Source: Methanocellales archaeon (GTDB taxonomy: Archaea > Halobacteriota > UBA148 > JAUWXC01). From it: 12,883 nucleotides of DNA. Of this stretch, positions 1-6,639 are shown in pieces. The notes below the pieces were generated by a model. The model was not told where the DNA came from. It did not search any database and saw only the letters and a list, made by a program, of their open reading frames with translations. The position numbers and the translations under genes were made by a program. The stretch is taken from assembly GCA_030616565.1 (NCBI GenBank), contig JAUWXC010000005.1:1-12883 (forward strand), read 5' to 3'. Positions within the stretch are counted from its first letter, which is position 1, and every line of letters starts with the position of its first letter.

Positions 1-1
1 G

Positions 2-895
2 GTTTTGGTTTCCAGGGATAAATTCGATCACTTTCTTGCTAACAAGGCGGCAGATGCAGGTGCCGAACTCTCGGATGGAGAGAGGGTTATGGATGTCAGA
101 GTCACCAATGAGGACGTTTTAATCAAGACAGATAAGCGCGAGTCTCGCTCCAAAATAGTCATAGGAGCGGATGGCGTTAATTCCATCGTAGCCAGGGAAA
201 CGGGACTCAGGGATAAGGGACGTAAAGCGCTCTGCATGGTGACAGAGGTAAACGTCGATGTTGCTCAAATTACTGATCCCCAACTCTTCAGGCTCTATTT
301 TGGCATGGTAAAGAATGGGTATGGATGGGTATTTCCCAAGAGAGATAGGCTAAACATTGGGATGGGCTCACCACATCTAAGACCCCAGATGTTTCATGAG
401 TTCATCGAGCATTTGGACTTAGGTCTTGATTTATCGAAACCGATGGCATATCCCACACCAATTTGGCGCAAGGGCGAATTCGTAGCTAAAAGGACAATGC
501 TTGCAGGCGATGCCGCTGGTTTTGTGGACGCATTTACTGGCGAAGGAATATACTATGCGATAAAAAGCGGAAAGTTGTCTGCTGAAACGGCTTTGGAGGC
601 AATTGCGAGCGGCGAGTACTGTAATACGATGAGGGATTACGCTCGAAAATGTCTCCGAGAATTCGGGGCTGAGTTGCGTCTATCCTACTGGATGGGCAAA
701 ATCATGAGTCTAAATTATGACTGGTGCTTTGGCATATGGCGGGATGATCCAGTGTTATCGCGGAAGTATCTAGACGTCATTAGAGGGAGCGCAACCTACA
801 AAGAATTCTTCAAGCGTCTGATGGTTAGGGTGCCTATCATAGAATTAAAACGTCTTTCATCGAGGTTTGGGGGGCAAAAGGCAACTTTTAAGTAA
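2..895 (+). CDS. Geranylgeranyl reductase family FAD-dependent oxidoreductase, 5'-truncated
   Basis: The reading frame is open from the first bases of the window, so the N-terminal FAD/Rossmann part lies outside. An internal TTG at position 5 is not the true start. About 297 residues remain of a family usually near 390-450. Counting from that TTG, I see the GADG-x-x-S element near 54-60, the family motif Y-x-W-x-FPK followed by a G-x-G near 106-121, and GDAAGF...GEGI near 168-181, the second flavin-contacting segment. These are hallmarks of digeranylgeranylglycerophospholipid reductase and relatives, which saturate the isoprenoid chains of archaeal membrane lipids or of quinones. The exact substrate cannot be told from sequence, since archaea often carry several paralogues. 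The gene ends only 3 nt from the end of the convergent gene on the other strand. Confidence 0.88.
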   Translation, partial: VLVSRDKFDHFLANKAADAGAELSDGERVMDVRVTNEDVLIKTDKRESRSKIVIGADGVNSIVARETGLRDKGRKALCMVTEVNVDVAQITDPQLFRLYFGMVKNGYGWVFPKRDRLNIGMGSPHLRPQMFHEFIEHLDLGLDLSKPMAYPTPIWRKGEFVAKRTMLAGDAAGFVDAFTGEGIYYAIKSGKLSAETALEAIASGEYCNTMRDYARKCLREFGAELRLSYWMGKIMSLNYDWCFGIWRDDPVLSRKYLDVIRGSATYKEFFKRLMVRVPIIELKRLSSRFGGQKATFK

Positions 896-898
896 CGA

Positions 899-1258
899 TT
901 ACCCTAAATACGTCTCCCAAACCTCTGCTCGTACATCTCCATCTATTGTGTAGCGTTTCGATGACCTGTCGCGGGAGAGCACTCTCCTCTGGACATTGTA
1001 TTTATTCTCCCTTATGATATCACCCAGCGGTGCGTTCTTATCGCGCACCTGCTGTAAAAATGCAAGGGGATTATTCATCGGGATGAAAACCCTCGAGATG
1101 ATTAGCGGTTTGTCCTCTAAAATGAACCTCGACTCTCTAACTATTGTACCGTCTCTCTCGTGTTGTTCGACTATCTCAAATCTGGCGCTCTTGAATTTCT
1201 CTTTCATAAATTCGGTCGTGGACTGATTTGAGTTGATCAGATTCGAATACCAGGGCAT
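899..1258 (-). CDS. Compact chorismate-lyase-like (UbiC/DUF98 fold) protein
   Basis: This encodes 119 residues starting at ATG 1258. A GTG at 1264 is in frame, but GGAG lies 5 nt before the ATG and abuts the GTG, so the ATG is preferred. Three features match the UbiC/DUF98 chorismate pyruvate-lyase family: the strand RESRFIL (41-47) followed by ISRVFIP (54-60), the PLG turn (77-79), and a C-terminal V-W-E-x-Y-L segment with Glu115. Arg41, Leu78 and Glu115 sit where the UbiC active-site Arg, Leu and Glu are expected. The family removes pyruvate from chorismate to give 4-hydroxybenzoate. In archaea that product could feed methanopterin or quinone synthesis, but this is inference. The protein is shorter than most members, so it may be a minimal version or a non-catalytic relative. 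It is divergently transcribed from the zinc protein at 1336. Confidence 0.7.
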   Translation of the reverse strand: MPWYSNLINSNQSTTEFMKEKFKSARFEIVEQHERDGTIVRESRFILEDKPLIISRVFIPMNNPLAFLQQVRDKNAPLGDIIRENKYNVQRRVLSRDRSSKRYTIDGDVRAEVWETYLG

Positions 1259-1293
1259 TTCCACTCCAACATTCTACATTCTTCATTCTTCAA

Positions 1294-1311
1294 AAACTAT
1301 ATATATAGTTT
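1294..1311. promoter_or_regulatory. Palindromic TATA-like element between divergent genes
   Basis: AAACTATATATATAGTTT is a perfect 18-bp palindrome in the short gap between the divergent genes starting at 1258 (-) and 1336 (+). Archaeal TATA boxes sit about 25-30 bp before the transcription start. One here would give a start near 1276 leftward, leaving a short leader containing GGAG, and near 1328-1336 rightward, giving a leaderless or nearly leaderless message. A single symmetric TATA box serving both genes is the simplest reading. A palindromic operator is also possible. Confidence 0.6.
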
Positions 1312-1335
1312 CATGCACGCATAGGATTGTAGACC

Positions 1336-1542
1336 ATGTGTAACGATGACATTGGTGATATGGATATACGGGAGCAAGACCCAAAAAAGAACATCGTTGG
1401 GATATGTGATAAATGTAGTGCTGATGTGGATGAGGATGAAGAGATGACATGCCCTGTATGTGGTGCCATATTTCACGAATGGTGCATCAGAGACGTCTGT
1501 AATAGGTGCGGGGCATCTTTCGAGTCAGAGACGCTTATCTAA
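1336..1542 (+). CDS. Small RING/PHD-like zinc-binding protein (Prok-RING-like)
   Basis: This 68-residue acidic protein carries eight regularly spaced potential zinc ligands: Cys24-x2-Cys27-x11-Cys39-x2-Cys42-x4-His47-x2-Cys50-x4-Cys55-x2-Cys58. The C4-H-C3 order with a central C-P-x-C-G...F-H-x-x-C resembles the cross-brace arrangement of RING/PHD fingers and the prokaryotic RING finger families. Two zinc ions would be expected. The first 20 residues are charged and probably disordered. The function is unknown; it could bind protein or nucleic acid, and a ubiquitin-like ligase role cannot be claimed. ATG 1336 has no clear Shine-Dalgarno sequence, which fits leaderless initiation from the TATA element at 1294-1311. 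A second in-frame ATG at 1360 has GGTGA too close upstream. Its 3' end overlaps the convergent AMP phosphorylase gene by 8 nt. Confidence 0.75.
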   Translation: MCNDDIGDMDIREQDPKKNIVGICDKCSADVDEDEEMTCPVCGAIFHEWCIRDVCNRCGASFESETLI

Positions 1543-3061
1543 TCCTCGTCTCCGTGATATCCGGGACGCGTTCGAGCACCATCCCCTCAACGATCACCGG
1601 CTCTTTTCGCTGTGCTTCCCTGATGGCATTCTCGAGTTTCCATGACTTTTCCGCATATATTGTAATCAGCGTCTCGCCCTTTTTAACCGCCTCCCCCTTC
1701 TTTTTATGGATTACTATGCCAGCCCCTTTGTCAGCGGGCGCTCCCGCCGCTCTTGCAATTTCGATCAGGCGCTTGTTATCGAATTCGGTGGCATATCCCC
1801 CCGTCGGAGAAAGCCAGTCAGTTTTTTTGTCTCCAACTTGAATCGTCTTTGAGGATACATTTGAATCACCACCCTGCGCCTCTATGATTTCTTTCATCTT
1901 CTGAAGCGCCCTTCCTGAGCGCAGGATTTCTTCTGCTGCAGCCTTGCCAGCCCCCTGTGCTACACCGCCCATTTCCAGCAATATTCCAGCCAACGATGTG
2001 GATTTTTCAATAAGGCTGTGCGGACCCTTCATGCTTTCCAGGACGCAGAACGCCTCCTGCACCTCAAGTGCAGGACCAATAGTTCTCCCGATTGGTCCTC
2101 CGCCGTACGTCATCACACACTCAACTGATATGCCCATGCGCTCGCCCAGCTCGATAAAATCCCTTGCCATTTTTCTGCCATCTTCGACGGTGCGTACCGT
2201 TGTGCCGCTGCCGGTTGGTATGTCTATCACTACTGCTTCTGCGCCGACAGCGCACTTTTTAGCCATTACCGAGGCGAGAACCTGACAATAGGGATCAATC
2301 GAAAGCGGGTACTCGACCTCGATGATCTCATCATCTGCTGGCGCGATGTTCGTGGCGCCGCCCCAGGCAATCACTCCTCCGACCTTTTCCGTGATGTCCT
2401 TGATCTCGCTCGCAGACAGGCTCACCGGTGCGAGCACCTCCATCAAGTCAGCGGTTCCGGCCGCGCCGGTAATTGCCCTGGAACTCGTCTTTGGTATCAG
2501 CAAACCTGCCGCTGCCACGATTGGAACAACTAAAAGCGAAACCTTGTTGCCTGGCACGCCCCCTATGCTGTGTTTGTCCACAACAGGGTGCTTGTCAAAC
2601 TCGATTCTCTCTCCGGTATCGACCATCGCCCTGGTCATCCATTCAATTTCATCCAAATCCATTCCATGGATGTATGTGGAGGTCACGAATGCCGTAAGTT
2701 CCGCATCGGTTAGATTTCCATCAACGATGTCTTGGACGATGGTGTAAAATTCGTCTTTGCTCAGTTTGTTGCCATCCATCTTCTTCTTGATCAGCGCTAT
2801 CGATTCGGGTTGGGCTGCCGGCAGTATTTCAACTTCTTCGCCCTTTTTTATGCGCAGCTTCTTCCAGACCTCATCATAAATCCCAACCACTCCTTGGGGG
2901 AGCATCGTATCTGTCATCTCGACTACGGCAGTGACACTCTCCTTGTTTTTTACCTTGACCCTGTCTCCTGCCATGAGCCCCATCTCATTGACATCGAGAA
3001 CGTTCATCACGACCTTGTACTCCTCTATCTCGATGTCGAAATTCTTCACCTTGAATTTCAT
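1535..3061 (-). CDS. deoA: AMP phosphorylase (archaeal thymidine-phosphorylase family)
   Basis: This 508-residue enzyme matches archaeal AMP phosphorylase in length (about 500). It has the extra N-terminal domain (about 1-85) that classical thymidine phosphorylases lack, the phosphate/nucleotide segment KHSIGGVPGNK (163-173) and the family signature SSRAITGAAGTADLMEVL (193-210). It phosphorolyses AMP (also CMP/UMP in characterised relatives) to the base and ribose 1,5-bisphosphate. This is the first step of the archaeal NMP pathway, which continues through ribose-1,5-bisphosphate isomerase and type III RubisCO; neither partner is in this window. The frame is open further upstream (to 3259), but the start at 3061 gives the canonical N-terminus, and the longer version would run into the divergent gene at 3152. 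No strong Shine-Dalgarno sequence is visible. A TATA-like ATTTAAAT at 3112-3119 would allow a leader of about 25 nt. Confidence 0.93.
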   Translation of the reverse strand: MKFKVKNFDIEIEEYKVVMNVLDVNEMGLMAGDRVKVKNKESVTAVVEMTDTMLPQGVVGIYDEVWKKLRIKKGEEVEILPAAQPESIALIKKKMDGNKLSKDEFYTIVQDIVDGNLTDAELTAFVTSTYIHGMDLDEIEWMTRAMVDTGERIEFDKHPVVDKHSIGGVPGNKVSLLVVPIVAAAGLLIPKTSSRAITGAAGTADLMEVLAPVSLSASEIKDITEKVGGVIAWGGATNIAPADDEIIEVEYPLSIDPYCQVLASVMAKKCAVGAEAVVIDIPTGSGTTVRTVEDGRKMARDFIELGERMGISVECVMTYGGGPIGRTIGPALEVQEAFCVLESMKGPHSLIEKSTSLAGILLEMGGVAQGAGKAAAEEILRSGRALQKMKEIIEAQGGDSNVSSKTIQVGDKKTDWLSPTGGYATEFDNKRLIEIARAAGAPADKGAGIVIHKKKGEAVKKGETLITIYAEKSWKLENAIREAQRKEPVIVEGMVLERVPDITETRIR

Positions 3062-3111
3062 GATGTCTACTTCTTCTGCGCATGAATCTAAAACCTTTTT
3101 GCTGACGATGC

Positions 3112-3121
3112 ATTTAAATAA
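3112..3121. promoter_or_regulatory. Shared TATA-like box between AMP phosphorylase and exported-protein genes
   Basis: ATTTAAATAA, with the palindromic core ATTTAAAT, lies 51-60 nt before the AMP phosphorylase ATG (3061, -) and 31-40 nt before the exported-protein ATG (3152, +). This spacing suits an archaeal TATA box in both directions. It is the second divergent pair in the window with a symmetric AT core. Confidence 0.5.
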
Positions 3122-3142
3122 AGGTGATATGATTAAAATACT

Positions 3143-3148
3143 GGTGAT
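3143..3148 (+). promoter_or_regulatory. Ribosome-binding site fixing the start at 3152
   Basis: GGTGAT lies 3 nt before the ATG and matches the complement of the archaeal 16S rRNA 3' end. It supports ATG 3152 as the start and keeps the signal peptide intact. Confidence 0.65.
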
Positions 3149-3151
3149 AGA

Positions 3152-3916
3152 ATGAAGCGGTTGATAGGAGCAGCAGTCATTTTGATAATGCTCGCTATAC
3201 TGGCAATGCCAGCGATGGCGCAGGCCGAGGAAGTGAGCGTAACCATTCCGCCAGGCCATGCGCTGTATAATCTAAAGTTGAGATGGGAAAACTGGGACGA
3301 GGACCACGATTTTCTCGTAATTCCAGCGAGCAACGAATCGCGTGTTAGGGCACGAATCATACATGCCGAGCGCAGGATGAACGAGTTGAGATGGTGCTAC
3401 GAGTATAACAGGACGGGGTACATCGATAACGTTACTGAGGATTACGAGTATCGGATAAGGGAGTGCAACAGGCTGGTGAATGCGTCTACAGATATCAGCC
3501 CGGAGCTTCTGCAGCACCTGGAAGAAATGCATCAGATACACGTAGCGAAACTGGAGACGGTCAAGGAAAGAATCGCCGCTAATTCACACATTAGAGAAGA
3601 GAAGAAGGAAATGATAATGGCGCACATCGACCACGCCATCAACGAGAGCCAGAAGTCCAGATGGTACATGTGCCAGTACAGGGAATGGAGGCAAGAGGCA
3701 AACCAATACGGCAATCTAACCCCTCCAGCGTATCCGCCTATGGCGATATGCCCAGGGCATCCTGAAACGCCGATGTGTGTAAAAGAGTGTCCTTCATGTC
3801 ACGACATCAACATGACCTACAACAGGTGGACAGAGGAAATGGAGAGGCGCGGCATGGAAAACATTTCAGAGAACGCGTCGCAGATGGTGTACATGCCCAT
3901 TCGGCTCAGGGGATGA
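3152..3916 (+). CDS. Exported helical protein with one CxxCH motif, DUF5667-like N-terminal region
   Basis: Of 254 residues, the first 26 form a signal peptide: MKR, a hydrophobic core, then a small-residue stretch ending AMA-QAEE with a plausible cut after Ala23 or Ala25. Residues about 33-110 contain P-x-H-x-LY-x-LK-x-x-WE followed by an ERRMNEL helix, which resembles DUF5667 (P-x-S-x-LY-x-LK...RL-x-E). The middle (115-185) is predicted helical and charged. The tail is cysteine-rich: Cys200-x8-Cys209-x3-Cys213-x2-Cys216-His217, so CPSCH is a possible c-type heme or metal site. Nine N-x-S/T sequons (Asn61, 86, 93, 110, 164, 188, 220, 237, 241) suggest a glycosylated surface protein. The function is unknown. 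It ends with tandem TGA codons, 5 nt from the convergent radical SAM gene. The domain match is from memory and moderate. Confidence 0.8.
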   Translation: MKRLIGAAVILIMLAILAMPAMAQAEEVSVTIPPGHALYNLKLRWENWDEDHDFLVIPASNESRVRARIIHAERRMNELRWCYEYNRTGYIDNVTEDYEYRIRECNRLVNASTDISPELLQHLEEMHQIHVAKLETVKERIAANSHIREEKKEMIMAHIDHAINESQKSRWYMCQYREWRQEANQYGNLTPPAYPPMAICPGHPETPMCVKECPSCHDINMTYNRWTEEMERRGMENISENASQMVYMPIRLRG

Positions 3917-3921
3917 TGATG

Positions 3922-5331
3922 TCATAATCTTGCGAGATATAAAAACGTTCTCAGCAAATGGGACATCAGACCCGGGATGTGTACAGGTTTGATGTACCCC
4001 TCTTTCATAAAATCGTAAAAAATCTTTAGATTATTCTTTATTATCGCTGGTCTGAGATAGAACTCCTTGTACGCTCTCTTGTTCAACTCTCTGAGTTCAC
4101 TCAACGAAAGTTGCCCTGTCTCTATAATCGGGTTTGCTGTGTCATATTTGCTCCAGTCCAGCTCCTTGATCATGCCCATTTTTTCGGCAGTCTCATAGAA
4201 CTTCGTCCCGGGATAGGGGGTAGGAAGGAAAAATAGCGCATATTCTGGATCCAGCGCCCTCGCCAATTCTATGCTTTCCTCCACATCCTTCTTGGTTTCT
4301 CCTGGCAGTCCGAGAATGATGTTAGCGATTCGTATCATGCCTAGCTCCTTGGAAATCTGGAACACGTCCCTGACCTGTTGCATGTTAATCTTCTTCTTCA
4401 TCACATCGATGGATTTGCGCGAGGAAGTTTCGATGGAATATGTCAGAATGCGGCATCCTACATTTCGCAATTTTTTCAACATCTCCTCATCTTTAATTAC
4501 GCTCGCACTCTGGTAACCCCACAAAATATCCAGGTCCCTTTCCCTTATTTCATCGCATAGCGTCATAACCCGTTTTTTATCCAGGTCAAAGTTATCGTCC
4601 ATGAACGTGAGCACGTCAATATCGTAGTTTTTCTGCAAATATTCCATCTCATCCACGATGCGCTTTGGATTTCTGGGTCTCCATTTTCTACCATATATCG
4701 CGGCAACACTGCAATAATGGCAGCCATATGTGCACCCTCTGCTGGAAATCATGGTGCCCAGCTTGAATGTACCAAAGAGTTTGTATTCGTCCATTGGCAG
4801 CAGGTGTCTTGCTGGATAAGGAAGCGAATCAACGTCTGCGAGCTCTCGTGGGGGGTTTCTGACAATTCCTCCCCCCTTTCGAAAAACAATCCCCTTGACT
4901 TTGGCAAGGTTGCCGCCAGACTCCCATGTGCGCATCAATTCTGGTGTGGTAATCTCCCCTTCGCCGCAGACTACTGCATCCAGGTTTCCGTTCTTCATAC
5001 AGTCTTCTGCTAGCAGCGAGGCATGAGGGCCGCCCATCAGCGTTTTTATGCTGACATCCACATCTTTGGCGGTGTTAATAACGTCATTTGCATGATTGAC
5101 CCTATACGTCGCGCAGTAGACGCCCACCACATCTGAATGAAATCTTTCAATATCTTCTTTAACCTCGTCTACATCCTTCGCCTCCGCAGGCATGTCTATA
5201 ATCATAACTTCATGCCCGTCATTTTCGAGCGCCGCAGCTACATATGCCAATCCAATCGGTGGCGCCACCAATCCAAGAAAGCGTTGATACATCTCCTCCT
5301 CACATGGAGGATGAATCAACAGGGTTCTCAT
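3922..5331 (-). CDS. B12-binding-domain radical SAM protein
   Basis: This 469-residue protein has the class B radical SAM layout. The N-terminal Rossmann-like cobalamin-binding domain (about 1-135) contains LIHPP, PPIGLAYVAAALE, GGPHAS (100-105) and the GEGE turn (123-126). The radical SAM barrel follows with CTYGCHYC (Cys200, Cys204, Cys207), MDDNF (244-248), SIETSS (299-304) and the GLPGET motif (341-346). The cobalamin-ligand motif D-x-H-x-x-G is not evident, as in many BchE-like members. Such enzymes methylate unactivated carbons or carry out cyclisations and rearrangements on lipids, tetrapyrroles, peptides or cofactors. The substrate here cannot be assigned; a role in lipid or tetrapyrrole modification would only be a guess from neighbours. 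It has its own upstream AT-rich region (about 5380-5397). GGTGA lies about 24 nt before the ATG, so the ribosome site is weak or distant. Confidence 0.88.
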   Translation of the reverse strand: MRTLLIHPPCEEEMYQRFLGLVAPPIGLAYVAAALENDGHEVMIIDMPAEAKDVDEVKEDIERFHSDVVGVYCATYRVNHANDVINTAKDVDVSIKTLMGGPHASLLAEDCMKNGNLDAVVCGEGEITTPELMRTWESGGNLAKVKGIVFRKGGGIVRNPPRELADVDSLPYPARHLLPMDEYKLFGTFKLGTMISSRGCTYGCHYCSVAAIYGRKWRPRNPKRIVDEMEYLQKNYDIDVLTFMDDNFDLDKKRVMTLCDEIRERDLDILWGYQSASVIKDEEMLKKLRNVGCRILTYSIETSSRKSIDVMKKKINMQQVRDVFQISKELGMIRIANIILGLPGETKKDVEESIELARALDPEYALFFLPTPYPGTKFYETAEKMGMIKELDWSKYDTANPIIETGQLSLSELRELNKRAYKEFYLRPAIIKNNLKIFYDFMKEGYIKPVHIPGLMSHLLRTFLYLARL

Positions 5332-5583
5332 GCTACTTAGTATCCCTCTCTCTCACCTTAAGTAATTTCAGGGAAAGATTCATATGTTGATAAATAGTAA
5401 ATTATGGATTGCGCCCTGAGCGCAAAAATCACTCCCCGTTAATCTCGTCATCGATCCTGTTATCTCTTATCGGCTCTGGGCGCCCCACTCCTTCCTAAAC
5501 GTCTTCTCGATACGCATTCACAAAGTGAATGCTTAAACAAAGCGTACCAAAGATTAAAGACCCATTTTAACGAAGGCATTATC
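5332..5583. other. Intergenic region between divergent radical SAM genes
   Basis: These 252 bp separate the divergent starts of the B12 radical SAM gene (-) and ahbD (+). I see no tRNA-like cloverleaf or convincing small ORF. It holds an AT-rich stretch near 5380-5400, a 6-bp inverted repeat TTGCGC-CCTGA-GCGCAA (5409-5425), a C-rich patch with GGGCGCCC (about 5478-5485), and the stronger dyad at 5514-5532 described separately. An open minus frame that crosses from ahbD into this region is a shadow of ahbD. Confidence 0.6.
5514..5532. promoter_or_regulatory. Perfect 8-bp dyad upstream of ahbD, candidate operator
   Basis: GCATTCAC-AAA-GTGAATGC is a perfect inverted repeat with a 3-nt centre, 52-70 nt before the ahbD ATG. 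TTAAAC follows immediately (5533-5538) and ATTAAAG lies at 5553-5559; either could act as the TATA box. A 19-bp dyad next to a promoter is the usual form of a dimeric winged-helix regulator site, so it may control the heme operon. No repeat of this dyad was seen before hemA. Confidence 0.4.
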
Positions 5584-6639
5584 ATGGAATTGGTACCAAG
5601 ATTAATCGCATGGGAGCTTACTGGTGCCTGCAATCTTGAGTGTGTGCACTGCAGGGCATCGGCTACAAAGACGCCAAGTCCGGATGAACTGTCTACAGAC
5701 GAGGCGAAGCATCTTATCGATGACATCGCGAGTTTTGCCAAGCCCATTATAATCCTCAGTGGTGGCGAGCCGCTTGTGAGGGACGATGTATATGAGATCG
5801 CGCAATATGGCACAGACAAAGGACTCAGGATGGTTCTGGCAACCAATGGTATATTGGTTACACGCGAAGTAGCAAAAAGGTTGAAAGATGCGGGGATAAA
5901 GCGTGTCAGCATCAGCATCGACGGTGCCAATGCTAAAACGCATGACGAGTTCAGGGGCATGCCGGGTGCATTTGAAGGCGCGCTAAAAGGCATAAATACT
6001 CTCAAAGAGGCAGGGCTGAGTCTTCAGATCAACACGACCATCACGAAACGCAACCTGGACGAAGTGCCAAAAATCCTGGATTTGACGCTTGAATTGGGTG
6101 CGGATGCACTGCACATATTCATGCTCGTTCCCACTGGCAGGGGCGAGGTGCTCGCGGGCGAGGAAGTCTCGCCAGAGGAGTATGAACGCGTGCTGAACTG
6201 GCTTTATGATACTCAGAAAAGGGCTAAGATACAGCTTAAGGCAACATGCGCCCCGCATTACTTCCGCATCATGCATCAAAGGGCGAAACAGGAAGGCGCC
6301 CTAGTGGAGCCGAGGGAAGAGGGATTCAGTGCCATGACAAAGGGGTGCCTTGCCGGCACAGGATTTTGCTTCATCTCGAGGACTGGCGAGGTGTATCCCT
6401 GCGGGTATCTCCCTGTCTTGGTCGGTGATATTCGAAGACAATCGTTCTGGGAGATATGGCGCAACTCAAAGATATTCATCGAGCTGAGAGATAGCAGCCG
6501 GCTAAAGGGAAAATGTGGCAGGTGTGAGTTCAGACGCGTCTGTGGGGGGTGCAGAGCCAGGGCATATGCCGCGACCGGCGATTATTTAGATGAGGAGCCA
6601 TACTGCATCTATCAGCCAGGGGGCGCTAAACGTGGATGA
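5584..6639 (+). CDS. ahbD: Heme b synthase, radical SAM AhbD (Fe-coproporphyrin III decarboxylase)
   Basis: AhbD performs the last step of siroheme-dependent heme synthesis, oxidatively decarboxylating two propionates of Fe-coproporphyrin III to vinyls. This 351-residue protein has the radical SAM motif CNLECVHC (Cys16, 20, 23), the GGEP motif (60-63), ATNG (86-89) and SISIDGA (109-115). Family-specific stretches are LKATCAPHY (218-226), GCLAGTGFCFIS (254-265), YPCGYL (271-276) and CGRCEFRRVCGGCRARAY (311-328), the last with cysteines for an auxiliary 4Fe-4S cluster. The start RLIAWELTGACN and the C-terminal EEPYC are typical of AhbD rather than AhbC, whose N-terminus is longer. GAAGG about 9 nt upstream is a modest ribosome site. 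It heads the operon and overlaps ahbA by 8 nt. Confidence 0.92.
   Translation: MELVPRLIAWELTGACNLECVHCRASATKTPSPDELSTDEAKHLIDDIASFAKPIIILSGGEPLVRDDVYEIAQYGTDKGLRMVLATNGILVTREVAKRLKDAGIKRVSISIDGANAKTHDEFRGMPGAFEGALKGINTLKEAGLSLQINTTITKRNLDEVPKILDLTLELGADALHIFMLVPTGRGEVLAGEEVSPEEYERVLNWLYDTQKRAKIQLKATCAPHYFRIMHQRAKQEGALVEPREEGFSAMTKGCLAGTGFCFISRTGEVYPCGYLPVLVGDIRRQSFWEIWRNSKIFIELRDSSRLKGKCGRCEFRRVCGGCRARAYAATGDYLDEEPYCIYQPGGAKRG

Noticed and set aside
974..987. GGAGAG-CA-CTCTCC inverted repeat
   Set aside because: The 2-nt centre cannot form an RNA loop, and it lies in the coding sequence of the chorismate-lyase-like gene.
3129..3155. Mini-ORF of eight codons (MIKILVIE) whose TGA overlaps the exported-protein ATG
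   Set aside because: GGTGAT abuts its ATG with no spacing, and the likely transcript start from the TATA at 3112-3121 falls after it.
3062..3259. N-terminal extension of AMP phosphorylase to 3259
   Set aside because: It would overlap the divergent exported-protein gene and its promoter. Family length and N-terminus fit the start at 3061.
5332..5583. tRNA or other small RNA in the longest intergenic gap
   Set aside because: No cloverleaf, T-arm consensus or convincing C/D box pair could be found by eye.
5460..6005. Open minus-strand frame of 181 codons covering the ahbD start
   Set aside because: It is antisense to a strongly recognised ahbD, has no ribosome site, and its composition is that of a shadow frame.
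6590..6631. Upstream extension of ahbA to ATG 6590
   Set aside because: It lies fully inside ahbD. The GTG at 6632 aligns with the paralogous ahbB start and has a GGGGG ribosome site.
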